Assembly: GCA_964564415.1 (NCBI GenBank)
Contig: CAZMAV010000022.1
Span: 1-64,000 of the forward strand
DNA from: JALEFZ01 sp964564415
Lineage (GTDB): Bacteria > Bacteroidota > Bacteroidia > J057
Length of the DNA stretch: 64,000 nt
Direction: 5' to 3'
Positions 52,207 to 61,859 of this stretch are shown here, one piece after another (position 1 is the first letter of the stretch; every line of letters begins with the position of its first letter). The notes beneath the pieces were generated by a model. The model searched no databases. It saw only the letters and a program-made list of their open reading frames with translations, and was not told the DNA's origin. Position numbers and translations under genes: made by a program.

Positions 52207-53928
52207 ATGCCGACGGTCAACATCGACGGAAAAGAATACGAATTTGAGGGGAGGCCTTCTTTGCTTCAGTGGTGCCTGGACAATGACATAGAGATCCCCT
52301 ACTTCTGTTATCATCCTGCCATGAGCGTGCCTACCAACTGCCGCATGTGCCTGGTAGAGGCCGGTAACCAGATGAAAGACAGAGAAACTGGAGAGTGGCA
52401 GGTAGATGAGAATGGAAACCCTGTCATTCGCTGGGGAAGAAAACCTGCGACTTCCTGTAATCATCCCATGTCTGACAGGCTTTTTATAAAAACCCATCGG
52501 ACCTCTCCTGAAATCAAAAAGGCCCAGCAGGGGGTCCTCGAATACATGCTGATCAATCACCCCCTGGACTGCCCCATTTGCGATCAAGCCGGAGAGTGTC
52601 CCCTACAAGTATGGACTTACAAGTACGGTCCTGAAGGATCGCGGCACGAGGTTAAAAAAGGACATAAGAAAAAGCACATCGAACTGGGTCCCCGGGTGAT
52701 GATGGACCAGGAACGCTGCATCAATTGTACCCGCTGTACCCGTTTCACTACAGAAATCTCGGAATCTCACCAGTTGACCATCCTAGGTAGGGGAGAGAAA
52801 AATTATCCTGCGACTTTTCCCGGACAGACTTTCGACGATCCCTATTCCATGAATACCATTGATCTCTGTCCTGTTGGCGCCTTGACTTCTAGGGCCCATC
52901 GCTTCAAAGCCAGGGTTTGGGAAATGGCCCATGCACCGGCCATTGACATGAATGACAGTACAGGATCCAATATTTTTGTTTGGATTCGCGACAACGAGGT
53001 CCTTCGGATTACCCCCAAGCATCATCCTGAGATCAACGATTATTGGATTCCCGATGCCTACCGCCTCAGTGTCGATTACTATAATGAAAACCGGATTTCT
53101 GCTGCGAAACTTAAGGGAGATATGCCGGTTTCCCTTGAAGAAGGTATTCAAAAAGCAGCAGCTTTCATCAAAGGTCAGGGCAGCCATATATTTATGCTCG
53201 GCTCAGCCTATGAATCTTTGGAGGTGAACTATGCTTTTGGAGAATTGGCAAAGAAATTAGGGGTAGAAAAGGTATATTACTTGACTGACATCCAGGAAGG
53301 TACAGGTGATGAATGGTTGATGCAGGACGACAAAACCCCCAATGCTGCTGCCTGTGAGTGGCTGGGATTTGAAGCGCTGACCTTGGAAGAAGCTCGTGAA
53401 AAGATAGCTGGAGAATCATTCATCTATTCCCTGGAGAATGGTAAGGGACTGAGTTCGCTCATGGACGTTTTGACTGGAAAGACAGTCATTGCCCAAGGCT
53501 TCCACCATCATGAAGGATTTGAGCAACTAGATGTCTTGTTGGGAGCAGCTCTCAGCATTGAGGCAGAGGGTGTGTACATCAATCGCAAGAAAATGCCTCA
53601 GGTGTCTACCCTTGCCAAACAGATCAAGCGTATGACCCCTGAGCAGTGGATGCGTCTGCCTAAGTCAAGGTTGGACAAAGCTGCAGTAGCGGTAGATCGC
53701 TGGAGGGATCTGGAAAATATATTTGACGTCCTTCCGGGCTGGCAATTGGTGTCGATGATAGCCCAGGAAATAGGGATAGACATGAATTATGAGCATCACA
53801 AAGATGTCTTTGCCGATGTTAAGGCTGCTTTTGACGAATTAGCAGAGGTAAAGGTTTCCTACAAGCCTTCCAAATCTGCCTTTAAGTCCACCCAGTTAGA
53901 ATTCGCCCCTAGTTGGGGAATGCGTTAA
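52207..53928 (+). CDS. nuoG: NADH-quinone oxidoreductase subunit G
   Basis: 573 residues. N-terminal [2Fe-2S] ligands Cys34, Cys45, Cys48 and Cys84 (PYFCYHP, TNCRMC, TSCNHP); the His118/Cys122/Cys125/Cys131 set of N5 (HPLDCPICDQAGEC); the N4 set Cys171, Cys174, Cys177 and Cys221 (CINCTRCTRF and DLCPVGALTSRA); then a shortened molybdopterin-oxidoreductase-like domain. It lies in the peripheral arm of complex I. It is on the plus strand 40 kb from nuoAB and is followed by unrelated genes, so its transcription is separate. Shorter than E. coli NuoG but typical of Bacteroidota. Confidence 0.93.
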   Translation: MPTVNIDGKEYEFEGRPSLLQWCLDNDIEIPYFCYHPAMSVPTNCRMCLVEAGNQMKDRETGEWQVDENGNPVIRWGRKPATSCNHPMSDRLFIKTHRTSPEIKKAQQGVLEYMLINHPLDCPICDQAGECPLQVWTYKYGPEGSRHEVKKGHKKKHIELGPRVMMDQERCINCTRCTRFTTEISESHQLTILGRGEKNYPATFPGQTFDDPYSMNTIDLCPVGALTSRAHRFKARVWEMAHAPAIDMNDSTGSNIFVWIRDNEVLRITPKHHPEINDYWIPDAYRLSVDYYNENRISAAKLKGDMPVSLEEGIQKAAAFIKGQGSHIFMLGSAYESLEVNYAFGELAKKLGVEKVYYLTDIQEGTGDEWLMQDDKTPNAAACEWLGFEALTLEEAREKIAGESFIYSLENGKGLSSLMDVLTGKTVIAQGFHHHEGFEQLDVLLGAALSIEAEGVYINRKKMPQVSTLAKQIKRMTPEQWMRLPKSRLDKAAVAVDRWRDLENIFDVLPGWQLVSMIAQEIGIDMNYEHHKDVFADVKAAFDELAEVKVSYKPSKSAFKSTQLEFAPSWGMR

Positions 53929-53950
53929 GGCGGTTGATAAGGGCTATCTT

Positions 53951-54112
53951 AAAAGGGCCGTTGGGGTTTAGACAGGCATATTTGTCACGACTCCGACGGC
54001 TCTTTGCGTCGAATATTATATCGCCGACGTGGGGTTTTGGAGTTAGGGTTGAAAAGGGCCGTCGGGGTTCTGAAAGGTAATATTTGTCATAACCCCTACG
54101 GTCTCCTGTGGA
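53951..54112 (+). repeat. Two copies of a ~60-bp palindromic repeat
   Basis: Copies begin at 53951 and 54052, 101 bp apart, both starting AAAAGGGCCG(T/C). Each has an imperfect stem: GGGCCGTTGGGG with CTCCGACGGCTC, and GGGCCGTCGGGGTT with AACCCCTACGGTC, around the shared loop ATATTTGTCA. It could be a REP-like or MITE-like element; it also may act as a nuoG transcript end. Confidence 0.75.
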
Positions 54113-54156
54113 AAAAATTGCTTGGACAAAGTGATAGGGGATTGGATATTTATTGT

Positions 54157-54759
54157 ATGGAACTTAATGAGGAAGACATTGGTAGACTGTACGGCAGGGT
54201 TTTTTTCCTACTGGAAGGGGATCGACCCATTCCGGAAACTGCCGCTGCAGAGGAAAACATAGAGATTACCCCGACTGAGAAAGATCCTGTAAGGGAAATT
54301 GAAGCTTACCCAACAACTGTTGATCAAGAGCCTGAAAAGAATCCCATCCCTGCCCCAGAAGAGAAAAAAGAAGTTTCCTACGAAGCATTCATCGGAATGG
54401 GAAGCATGGCTGATTGGCGACTGAAGAAGCAGAGCGAGGTGGCCCTGATCGTCCTTAAAAATGAATTCGATGATAGGGAAGCCATGGCCAACCTCAAGAA
54501 TCTGATGGTATCCGCAGGCATTGACCTTTCTAAAATCGGCTTTGGCGTCATAGAATCCCAGCAGAACCAGTGGAACCTCTCAGACATGCCCGTGCCCAAG
54601 GGAATTATCTTCGCTGACTTTTCCCAAAAATTGCCCAGTCCAATATCCTGGAAGGGAAAAGAGTTTTTCCCGGCTGCTCCCATCGCAAAAATCAGCAAGG
54701 ATGAGCGCTATGGGCTGGCCATGGATCGGCTTCTGCGGCGCATCAGGGAGGACTTATAA
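54157..54759 (+). CDS. Protein of unknown function
   Basis: 200 residues from MELNEEDIGRLYGRVFFLLEG; the frame is open further upstream to 54004 through the repeat but this start fits better. The N-terminus is a predicted helical segment, then a Glu/Pro-rich linker (EENIEITPTEKDPVREIEAY and NPIPAPEEKKEVSYEAF), then an alpha/beta part (EVALIVLKNEFDDREAM, SKIGFGVIESQQNQWN). Cytoplasmic, no cysteine. It lies between nuoG and rdgB. I do not recognise a family. Confidence 0.7.
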   Translation: MELNEEDIGRLYGRVFFLLEGDRPIPETAAAEENIEITPTEKDPVREIEAYPTTVDQEPEKNPIPAPEEKKEVSYEAFIGMGSMADWRLKKQSEVALIVLKNEFDDREAMANLKNLMVSAGIDLSKIGFGVIESQQNQWNLSDMPVPKGIIFADFSQKLPSPISWKGKEFFPAAPIAKISKDERYGLAMDRLLRRIREDL

Positions 54760-54821
54760 TAAGAAGTTTGATTATCAGCCTGTCTTGCTTTAATTTAATC
54801 TGACATTAACAGATCCAAGGC

Positions 54822-55409
54822 ATGAAAGCTTCCCTTCTTTTTGGTACCAATAACCTTTACAAACTCAGGGAAATACGTGAGATGGTAGGGGATAGCTATC
54901 TCATACTCAGCCTGGAGGACTTAAACATAGACATGGAGGTGGAGGAAACAGAAGATAGCCTGGAAGGCAATGCCGAACTCAAAGCACGTGCCTATTTTGA
55001 AGTAGCGGGTCTGCCCACTTTTGCCGATGACACCGGCCTAGAGGTAGATGCCCTTGATGGTCGCCCCGGAGTGTATTCTGCCCGGTATGCGGGAGAAAAG
55101 GCGACTTTCGCCGATAATGTCGAAAAACTTCTCCTCGAAATGGAAGGCCAGGAAAATCGGAAGGCTCGTTTTAGGACGGTCATCGCTTTTTTTGATGGAG
55201 AATCAACCCGTTTTTTTGAGGGGCAGGTAGAGGGAAAAATTACCTACGAACCGAGAGGTACCGAAGGCTTTGGCTATGATCCTGTCTTTCAGCCTGAAGA
55301 GTCGGAAGAAACCTTTGCCGAGATGCCAGCTTCTTACAAAAACGAGATTTCGCACAGGGGACGAGCTACCCGTAAATTTGCCCATTTTTTGATGCAATTG
55401 CCCACATGA
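54822..55409 (+). CDS. rdgB: Non-canonical purine NTP diphosphatase (RdgB/HAM1 type)
   Basis: 195 residues. GTNNLYKLREI at residues 8-18, FADDTGLEVDALDGRPGVYSA (catalytic acidic loop), RTVIAFFDG, GTEGFGYDPVFQ and ISHRGRATRKFAHF are all family hallmarks. It cleans dITP/XTP from the nucleotide pool and so prevents mutagenesis. Its last four bases overlap udk (ATGA), so the two are coupled in translation. Confidence 0.96.
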   Translation: MKASLLFGTNNLYKLREIREMVGDSYLILSLEDLNIDMEVEETEDSLEGNAELKARAYFEVAGLPTFADDTGLEVDALDGRPGVYSARYAGEKATFADNVEKLLLEMEGQENRKARFRTVIAFFDGESTRFFEGQVEGKITYEPRGTEGFGYDPVFQPEESEETFAEMPASYKNEISHRGRATRKFAHFLMQLPT

Positions 55410-56026
55410 AAAAGCCTTATCTCCTCGGAATCTGCGGAGGTTCCGGTTCAGGGAAGACATTTTTACTCAAAAAGCTCCAACAACAGTTTCCCGAAGAAAA
55501 ACTTACCTTGATTTCGCAGGATAATTATTATAAGGCGCTTGACGAACAAGCTCGCGATGAGGAAGGCCTAGTCAATTTTGACCACCCTGATTCTTTAGAC
55601 CTCTATTCCTACAAAAGGGACATTGAAGAATTATTACGGGGAAGAGAGATAGAGGTGGAGGAGTACACCTTCAATGTAGTGGTCGAATCCCCCAACAAAC
55701 TTATCTACCAACCCAGGCCCATCATTATCATGGAAGGCTTATTTGTCTTTCACAAGCCTGATATACGAGAACTCTTTGATTTCAAAGTTTTTGTAGAGGC
55801 AGAAGAACACATCAAGATTGCGAGGCGTCTGCGTCGGGATTTGGTAGAACGGGACTATTCGGTAGAAAATACCCTAAGGGATTATCAGAAATTTGTCGCT
55901 CCGATGTACAAGCAATTTGTAGAGCCGCAGCGCATGGAGAGCGATCTGATCATCCCCAACAACAGAAACATGAACAAAGCCATCGAGGTCATGTCCCACC
56001 ATTTGGCGGTGGTTTTGGGAAGCTAG
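55406..56026 (+). CDS. udk: Uridine kinase
   Basis: 206 residues, the usual family length. P-loop GGSGSGKT (residues 11-18), DNYYKALDEQ and FDHPDSLDL (nucleoside site), RDIEELLRGREIEVEEYTF, and the lid ARRLRRDLVERDYSVE. It phosphorylates uridine/cytidine with GTP or ATP in pyrimidine salvage. Overlaps rdgB by four bases. It is the last gene before the CRISPR array. Confidence 0.95.
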   Translation: MKKPYLLGICGGSGSGKTFLLKKLQQQFPEEKLTLISQDNYYKALDEQARDEEGLVNFDHPDSLDLYSYKRDIEELLRGREIEVEEYTFNVVVESPNKLIYQPRPIIIMEGLFVFHKPDIRELFDFKVFVEAEEHIKIARRLRRDLVERDYSVENTLRDYQKFVAPMYKQFVEPQRMESDLIIPNNRNMNKAIEVMSHHLAVVLGS

Positions 56027-56097
56027 GATTGTTCGTGGAAGTAAGAATGAAGGTTGACAGTTGGCTTTTTCTGTAAGGTTGGGTATTTGCTGTGTTT

Positions 56098-59000
56098 CAG
56101 TTCATTCCAATAGGTGGGATTCAAGCCAGCCCTTGTAGGCCAGCTGGACTAGCTATCTTGAGTTTCAATTCCAGTAGGTGCGATTCAAGCGATAAAAAAG
56201 AGAACCAAGAAAAAATGTGGTTTTGTAGTTTCAATTCCAGTAGGTGCGATTCAAGCCGCGCGGTATGTCGACAGTGTCATAAAATCGACGTTGTTTCAAT
56301 TCCAGTAGGTGCGATTCAAGCATCAGGTTGAGGCTGAGATAGATGCCCTAATTGCTGGTTTCAATTCCAGTAGGTGCGATTCAAGCCAAGCCTTTCAAGC
56401 CTTACGAAACGAAGCCCTACGATGTTTCAATTCCAGTAGGTGCGATTCAAGCCGTCAATGCGACCCTCAGACCTCAGACGCATAGCTTGTTTAAATTCCA
56501 GTAGGTGCGATTCAAGCCTTACTTGCCTATACATTTGTGAGAGAAGCTCGCGGCGTTTCAATTCCAGTAGGTGCGATTCAAGCTTCTTTGACCTTTTCAG
56601 TAGCTTTGAGATGAGGTTCAGTTTCAATTCCAGTAGGTGCGATTCAAGCGATGCATAACTTGAGGGATACAAATTTGCGATCATGAGTTTCAATTCCAGT
56701 AGGTGCGATTCAAGCAGCATATCCCAGGTCGAAAAGCAGAATCGACTAACCCGTTTCAATTCCAGTAGGTGCGATTCAAGCTGACGGGGGAACACCTGTT
56801 GAAGCTACCTTAAATGTGTTTCAATTCCAGTAGGTGCGATTCAAGCTATACATAACCCCCGTACCTACCCAAAATAGGCTATGTTTCAATTCCAGTAGGT
56901 GCGATTCAAGCAATGAAGGATATGACAGATGAAACGATTGTAGAGAGTTTCAATTCCAGTAGGTGCGATTCAAGCTACAAGTACCAGCCCTTACACCTCT
57001 CTACAATATCGCAGTTTCAATTCCAGTAGGTGCGATTCAAGCTAAATGGTAATCCTAAATATAGCGCAGGAAGGCGAGTTTCAATTCCAGTAGGTGCGAT
57101 TCAAGCGAAGCCTCTCGCCTGGAAAAATACCCTGAGTTAGATGTTTCAATTCCAGTAGGTGCGATTCAAGCCAATTAAATCTTTGATAAATTTTTCCATT
57201 TTTTTGGTTTCAATTCCAGTAGGTGCGATTCAAGCCCGCTCAGGTTATCGACTTCGATTTGGTATTTACCTTGTTTCAATTCCAGTAGGTGCGATTCAAG
57301 CAAGCGTAAGTTGCTCACCCTCAGAACCTACCCCTTTACGTTTCAATTCCAGTAGGTGCGATTCAAGCGACGGGTTACCGCTCTCTGCAATTCCCCGTTC
57401 CTAAGTTTCAATTCCAGTAGGTGCGATTCAAGCCAAGGTAGTAAAAAGGGAAAATGATTTTGCCTATTCGTTTCAATTCCAGTAGGTGCGATTCAAGCCA
57501 GAGCGGGCAACCTCCATGTAAATATCCTTACGCACGTTTCAATTCCAGTAGGTGCGATTCAAGCCCGCTCAGGTTATCGACTTCGATTTGGTATTTACCT
57601 TGTTTCAATTCCAGTAGGTGCGATTCAAGCTCACAAAATGCCATGATCCCGAAAAATATCTCCAACGTTTCAATTCCAGTAGGTGCGATTCAAGCCAGGC
57701 CGATTACAGCCTGGAGGATTGATAGGTATTAGTTTCAATTCCAGTAGGTGCGATTCAAGCTCAATGACAGCGATGATGATGTTTTCAATTTGTTCAGTTT
57801 CAATTCCAGTAGGTGCGATTCAAGCTACAAACTATCAGGAGTATGTGAAACAGTTTAACTCGTTTCAATTCCAGTAGGTGCGATTCAAGCAGGTTACTTC
57901 CTGAACCTTTTTTTCGATTGAGACTTGTTTCAATTCCAGTAGGTGCGATTCAAGCAGCTCCGAAAAAAGGCTCAAAGTAAGTTTTATGAGCGTTTCAATT
58001 CCAGTAGGTGCGATTCAAGCTTTGCTAAAGACAAATTTTCAGCAAATATATTAAACAGTTTCAATTCCAGTAGGTGCGATTCAAGCTTCTCGCTGTCTAC
58101 ACCCTCCTCAAAAAGTTGGCCCGTTTCAATTCCAGTAGGTGCGATTCAAGCCACAAATTTAGCCTTTGAAGAAATTGCTCAAAATTAGTTTCAATTCCAG
58201 TAGGTGCGATTCAAGCTCTCATTGATCTTGACATTTACAGCAATGCTGATTGGTTTCAATTCCAGTAGGTGCGATTCAAGCCCGTGTCATTTTGTGATGA
58301 TTGTAAAGGTTCAAACTGTTTCAATTCCAGTAGGTGCGATTCAAGCGAAACCGACGAGTTTAAAATCTTCGAGGTAGTTTTGGTTTCAATTCCAGTAGGT
58401 GCGATTCAAGCTATCCAGATGCAAACCTGTTGGTTGCTGAGAAGCATAGTTTCAATTCCAGTAGGTGCGATTCAAGCGATCCTCCCTGAACTCAGTCAGA
58501 AAATTTGCGACCCGTTTCAATTCCAGTAGGTGCGATTCAAGCCCGCTACAAACAGCAAAAACCCCCACTTATAAGGCCCGTTTCAATTCCAGTAGGTGCG
58601 ATTCAAGCATAAAGACATTCAAAATCTGGAACTGTACTCTTCTGTTTCAATTCCAGTAGGTGCGATTCAAGCATCCCGATATGGTACTTCCAAAGCTACC
58701 ATTATGCGTTTCAATTCCAGTAGGTGCGATTCAAGCCGCCAAAACCTTGGCATTGGCCCCGCCGCATACAAGTTTCAATTCCAGTAGGTGCGATTCAAGC
58801 CTGACTGAAAAACGCTATCTGTGGAGGCATTATTTGGTTTCAATTCCAGTAGGTGCGATTCAAGCCACTGACAGAGGAGGATATTCTTAAAGGAGAACTA
58901 TGTTTCAATTCCAGTAGGTGCGATTCAAGCAATCAAACTCAGCAGCTTCTCCAGGCTGCGATGAGGTTTCAATTCCAGTAGGTGCGATTCAAGCTCTATA

Positions 59001-60064
59001 ACAGAACTTCAGCAGAAGTATGACTAACTCTGTTTCAATTCCAGTAGGTGCGATTCAAGCGTCCCTCCGGATTGGGCTTTAAGGTCCTGGTAAGGTTGTT
59101 TCAATTCCAGTAGGTGCGATTCAAGCGAGGGCATCTTCTACGTTTCTTCTTCTTCCGTTTATACGTTTCAATTCCAGTAGGTGCGATTCAAGCCGCGTTT
59201 TTTAAGGATTGGGCACCCGGCGCGGACTTGTTTCAATTCCAGTAGGTGCGATTCAAGCATAAAGACATTCAAAATCTGGAACTGTACTCTTCTGTTTCAA
59301 TTCCAGTAGGTGCGATTCAAGCGGGAAATCGTAGCTGTACCTACTCCCTGGCGATCCAATGTTTCAATTCCAGTAGGTGCGATTCAAGCCCGGGAGCCTA
59401 CCCCCCACAGGGGAGGCCCGAAAAAGTTTCAATTCCAGTAGGTGCGATTCAAGCTCAGCTCAGTCAGTTCCTCGATTTGTTCCTCTGTCAGTTTCAATTC
59501 CAGTAGGTGCGATTCAAGCTATAAAATTCACAATGTCGAACAGGGCACGGAGGAAGTTTCAATTCCAGTAGGTGCGATTCAAGCACGCGGGCTGTATTTC
59601 TGCCAAAGAGCTTATAAAGTGTTTCAATTCCAGTAGGTGCGATTCAAGCTCTTTTTTATTTTGAGAAAACTACCCAGGTGTATGAGTTTCAATTCCAGTA
59701 GGTGCGATTCAAGCAAAAACGGAGATCATGAACCATGTTCGCCAAGTATGTTTCAATTCCAGTAGGTGCGATTCAAGCGACAAAACTTGGTTGGTGGCTA
59801 CCATGAACATAACAGTTTCAATTCCAGTAGGTGCGATTCAAGCTGGCTTATGTTCCTTTACCTGATGTTCTTCTTTGACGTTTCAATTCCAGTAGGTGCG
59901 ATTCAAGCTGTAACGCCAGAAGGCGCAAAAATAACCACCGAAGCGTTTCAATTCCAGTAGGTGCGATTCAAGCTCAATGAAACGAAAGGAACGAAGGTTG
60001 CGCATGACCGTTTCAATTCCAGTAGGTGCGATTCAAGCGCCCAGAAGTGCCCTCTGCTTTTCGT
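56098..60064 (-). CRISPR. CRISPR array, 61 visible repeats of 29 bp, spacers about 34-40 bp, type I-B-like
   Basis: The repeat on the plus strand starts GTTTCAATTCCAG and ends TAGGTGCGATTCAAGC, 29 bp. Regular copies run from 56162 to 60010 every 64-69 bp (for example 56162, 56228, 56293). Copy 1 (56098) is strongly degenerate; the copy at 56489 has C to A (GTTTAAATT). Spacers differ, except two repeated ones. The reverse complement ends ATTGAAAC, the usual 8-nt crRNA 5' handle, so transcription is on the minus strand, from the cas side; the decayed repeat lies at the trailer end. The array enters the N gap, so the total number is unknown. Confidence 0.98.
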
Positions 60065-60164
60065 NNNNNNNNNNNNNNNNNNNNNNNNNNNNNNNNNNNN
60101 NNNNNNNNNNNNNNNNNNNNNNNNNNNNNNNNNNNNNNNNNNNNNNNNNNNNNNNNNNNNNNNN
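60065..60164. other. Scaffold gap of 100 N within or at the leader end of the CRISPR array
   Basis: Exactly 100 N, a placeholder length. It begins in a spacer after the repeat at 60010-60038. The newest spacers and part of the leader are probably missing here. Confidence 0.95.
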
Positions 60165-60375
60165 CCCCGTAGATATATTCATGAAAATAGGCCTTTAGGG
60201 CCTGTAAAGCAATGCTTTTTTCAAAAAAAATAGCTCCAAAGTCGTCGACCGCCAATAGGGCCTTTCCCCCCCTAGATCGACGACCCCAATTTCCTACGTC
60301 AAAGAGCCTCAGGACCATTGCCTGCCCCACATCCCAGCCAACCGAGCCATAAACCACCCGGTCGACGACCCTTCC
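60165..60375 (-). promoter_or_regulatory. Probable CRISPR leader between cas2 and the array
   Basis: About 210 bp plus the unseen gap, lying on the transcription-upstream side of the array. A GTCGTCGA motif recurs: on the minus strand GGGTCGTCGACCG at 60359-60371 and GGGGTCGTCGATC at 60275-60287, with an inverted partner at 60241-60251. AT tracts (ATTTTTTTTGAAAAAAG) follow near the array. It would hold the array promoter and the adaptation signal. No separate gene is convincing. Confidence 0.65.
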
Positions 60376-60639
60376 CTACAAGAAAACATCCGTTTCCCCC
60401 TTTTCCAAGCCCCAAATGTCCTTTTTAAGCCTGCGCAATTCCCGGCTCTTAAACACAATGACACTGTCTTCTTCAGGGTTGATCAAGGCAAGGACCTCAG
60501 CCTCTAAAGAAGCCAACCTGCTGGGGCTGAGTTCCCCCTCCAAGACAGAATTTTGTATCCAGGTGAGGTAGCGACGACATAATTTTAACATCTTACCCAC
60601 CCGCTTTACATTCACATCATATATCAATACTACATACAT
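60376..60639 (-). CDS. cas2: CRISPR-associated endonuclease Cas2
   Basis: 87 residues from MYVVLIYDVNVKRVGKMLKL; the open frame extends upstream to 60741 but the family starts here. The ferredoxin-like fold is shown by YDVNVKRVGKMLKLCRRYLTWIQNSVLEGEL with Asp9 at the metal site in VVLIYDV. It forms the Cas1-Cas2 integrase core with Cas1. Unusually, 185 bp including a repeat element separate it from cas1. It is the last gene before the leader. Confidence 0.95.
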   Translation of the reverse strand: MYVVLIYDVNVKRVGKMLKLCRRYLTWIQNSVLEGELSPSRLASLEAEVLALINPEEDSVIVFKSRELRRLKKDIWGLEKGETDVFL

Positions 60640-60676
60640 AAGCCATAAATTAAAAAGTGAGGATTGATTTACCATA

Positions 60677-60777
60677 TAAAAATGATTACCACGGAGCATT
60701 TTTTGCTTTGCAACCCATAGTGCTTTTGGGGATGAAAACAAGTTACTTATGATAAGCCCAACAGCGCTTTAGCCATT
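60677..60777 (-). repeat. Interspersed ~100-bp element, copy B, between cas1 and cas2
   Basis: The reverse complement aligns with 8668-8767 without gaps (about 80 percent identity by eye): shared CTAAAGCGCTGTTGGGCTTA, GTAAC, TTTTCA and GCAAAAAATG. The right arm of the palindrome is decayed here. It is inserted exactly between the two adaptation genes. Confidence 0.75.
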
Positions 60778-60824
60778 TATTTGTGATAATCACTAAAGTT
60801 GAGATTTAACACATATTTGTTTTT

Positions 60825-61856
60825 CTACCACCAGGCTTTGAAGGGTTGGTAATCCTGTATCTCCAGACAATGCTTGGCCAACTTATAGCATTCCAGCCGG
60901 ATTAGATGCCCATAGCTGACCTTACGTCCCAGTTTTCTGTGTTCGATGGTATCCTTCAGGCGAGCATCCCAGGCCTGAACAAAGGTCTTTCGTCCTTCAT
61001 CCTTCAGCAAACAGCCCTCCAACCGGCTGTCAAAGTCTTTGGCCTTCAGCTGTCTGCGGTTGATAAGGCGAAAAATCAAGCGATCTACCAGGATGGGTTT
61101 GAAAAGCTCGGCGAGGTCCAGGGCCAGGGAATAACGCCTCGTCCCGGGTTCATGTAAAAAGCTGATGGTCGGGTTCAACTGGGTATGGTAAATCTGATCC
61201 AGGCAGGCGGTGTAGCACATCATGTTGCCAAAGGAAATCAAGGCATTGAGTTCGTTTTGTGGAGGTTGGCGGCTCCTCACTCCAAAGGTGAATCCACTCT
61301 CTTCCATGATTCGCTCGAAGGCCTGATAGTAGACCTGCCTTAGGTTGCCTTCAAGTCCCATAAGGGCAGCGACCAGGCTGGGGCTGTCCTTCCTCTCCAA
61401 TAGTCCCAAGACTTCTCCCTGATGCTTATCAAAGCACTCGATAAGGTCGGTAAGATCTTTACCCCGATTTTGATAGTACTGTAGATTTTTGCGCATGTTG
61501 TGGGCGGCACCTAGGATAAAACTGTGTGCGAGGACCAGGCGTTTTGGGGTAGAAAGATAGTGTTGGGTCTGGGTTACCTGCATCTTGCCAGCCAGGAGGA
61601 AATCCTTGGGCATAAAGGAACCCGTGTAGTGCTCGTAGTAGTCAAAAAAATGTACCGGAATATGGCTGCGTCCCAGCAGGTTGTACATGGCGCTGTTGGC
61701 ATCGAGGCTACCGAAGACATAGAGGTTTTTGACTCCCTCTATGGGCAGGTATCGGGGCTTTTGCTTTCTTCCTTCTGCATCCACAGGGGTGAATTTGAGG
61801 GTATGATCCTTGCGGGAGAGGCGGCCCGGGTTGAAGAGGTAATAAGATTTTTTCAT
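60825..61856 (-). CDS. cas1: CRISPR-associated endonuclease Cas1
   Basis: 343 residues, type I-B-like. N-terminal beta domain (PIEGVKNLYVFGSLDANSAMY), then the all-helical domain with metal ligands Glu169 (MGLEGNLRQVYYQAF), His235 (FLHEPGTRRYSLALD) and Asp247/Glu250 (LDLAELFKPILVDR). Integrates new spacers as a complex with Cas2. Separated from cas4 by 3 bp, which indicates one transcript. Copy B of the repeat element lies on its 3' side. Confidence 0.97.
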   Translation of the reverse strand: MKKSYYLFNPGRLSRKDHTLKFTPVDAEGRKQKPRYLPIEGVKNLYVFGSLDANSAMYNLLGRSHIPVHFFDYYEHYTGSFMPKDFLLAGKMQVTQTQHYLSTPKRLVLAHSFILGAAHNMRKNLQYYQNRGKDLTDLIECFDKHQGEVLGLLERKDSPSLVAALMGLEGNLRQVYYQAFERIMEESGFTFGVRSRQPPQNELNALISFGNMMCYTACLDQIYHTQLNPTISFLHEPGTRRYSLALDLAELFKPILVDRLIFRLINRRQLKAKDFDSRLEGCLLKDEGRKTFVQAWDARLKDTIEHRKLGRKVSYGHLIRLECYKLAKHCLEIQDYQPFKAWW

Positions 61857-61859
61857 GGT

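Noticed and set aside
56027..56097. CRISPR leader on the low-coordinate side of the array
   Set aside because: The repeat there is degenerate and the crRNA handle orientation points the other way; cas genes and leader motifs lie at the opposite end.
56440..59960. Many 60-90-residue open frames with repeated MRFKP, FNSSRCDSS and SIPVGAIQA text
   Set aside because: They are translations of the CRISPR repeats in different frames; the text is the repeat itself, not protein families.
60013..60357. Open frame crossing the second gap (114 residues, minus strand)
   Set aside because: It runs through N bases and the last CRISPR repeat; the unique part is leader sequence with no protein signature.
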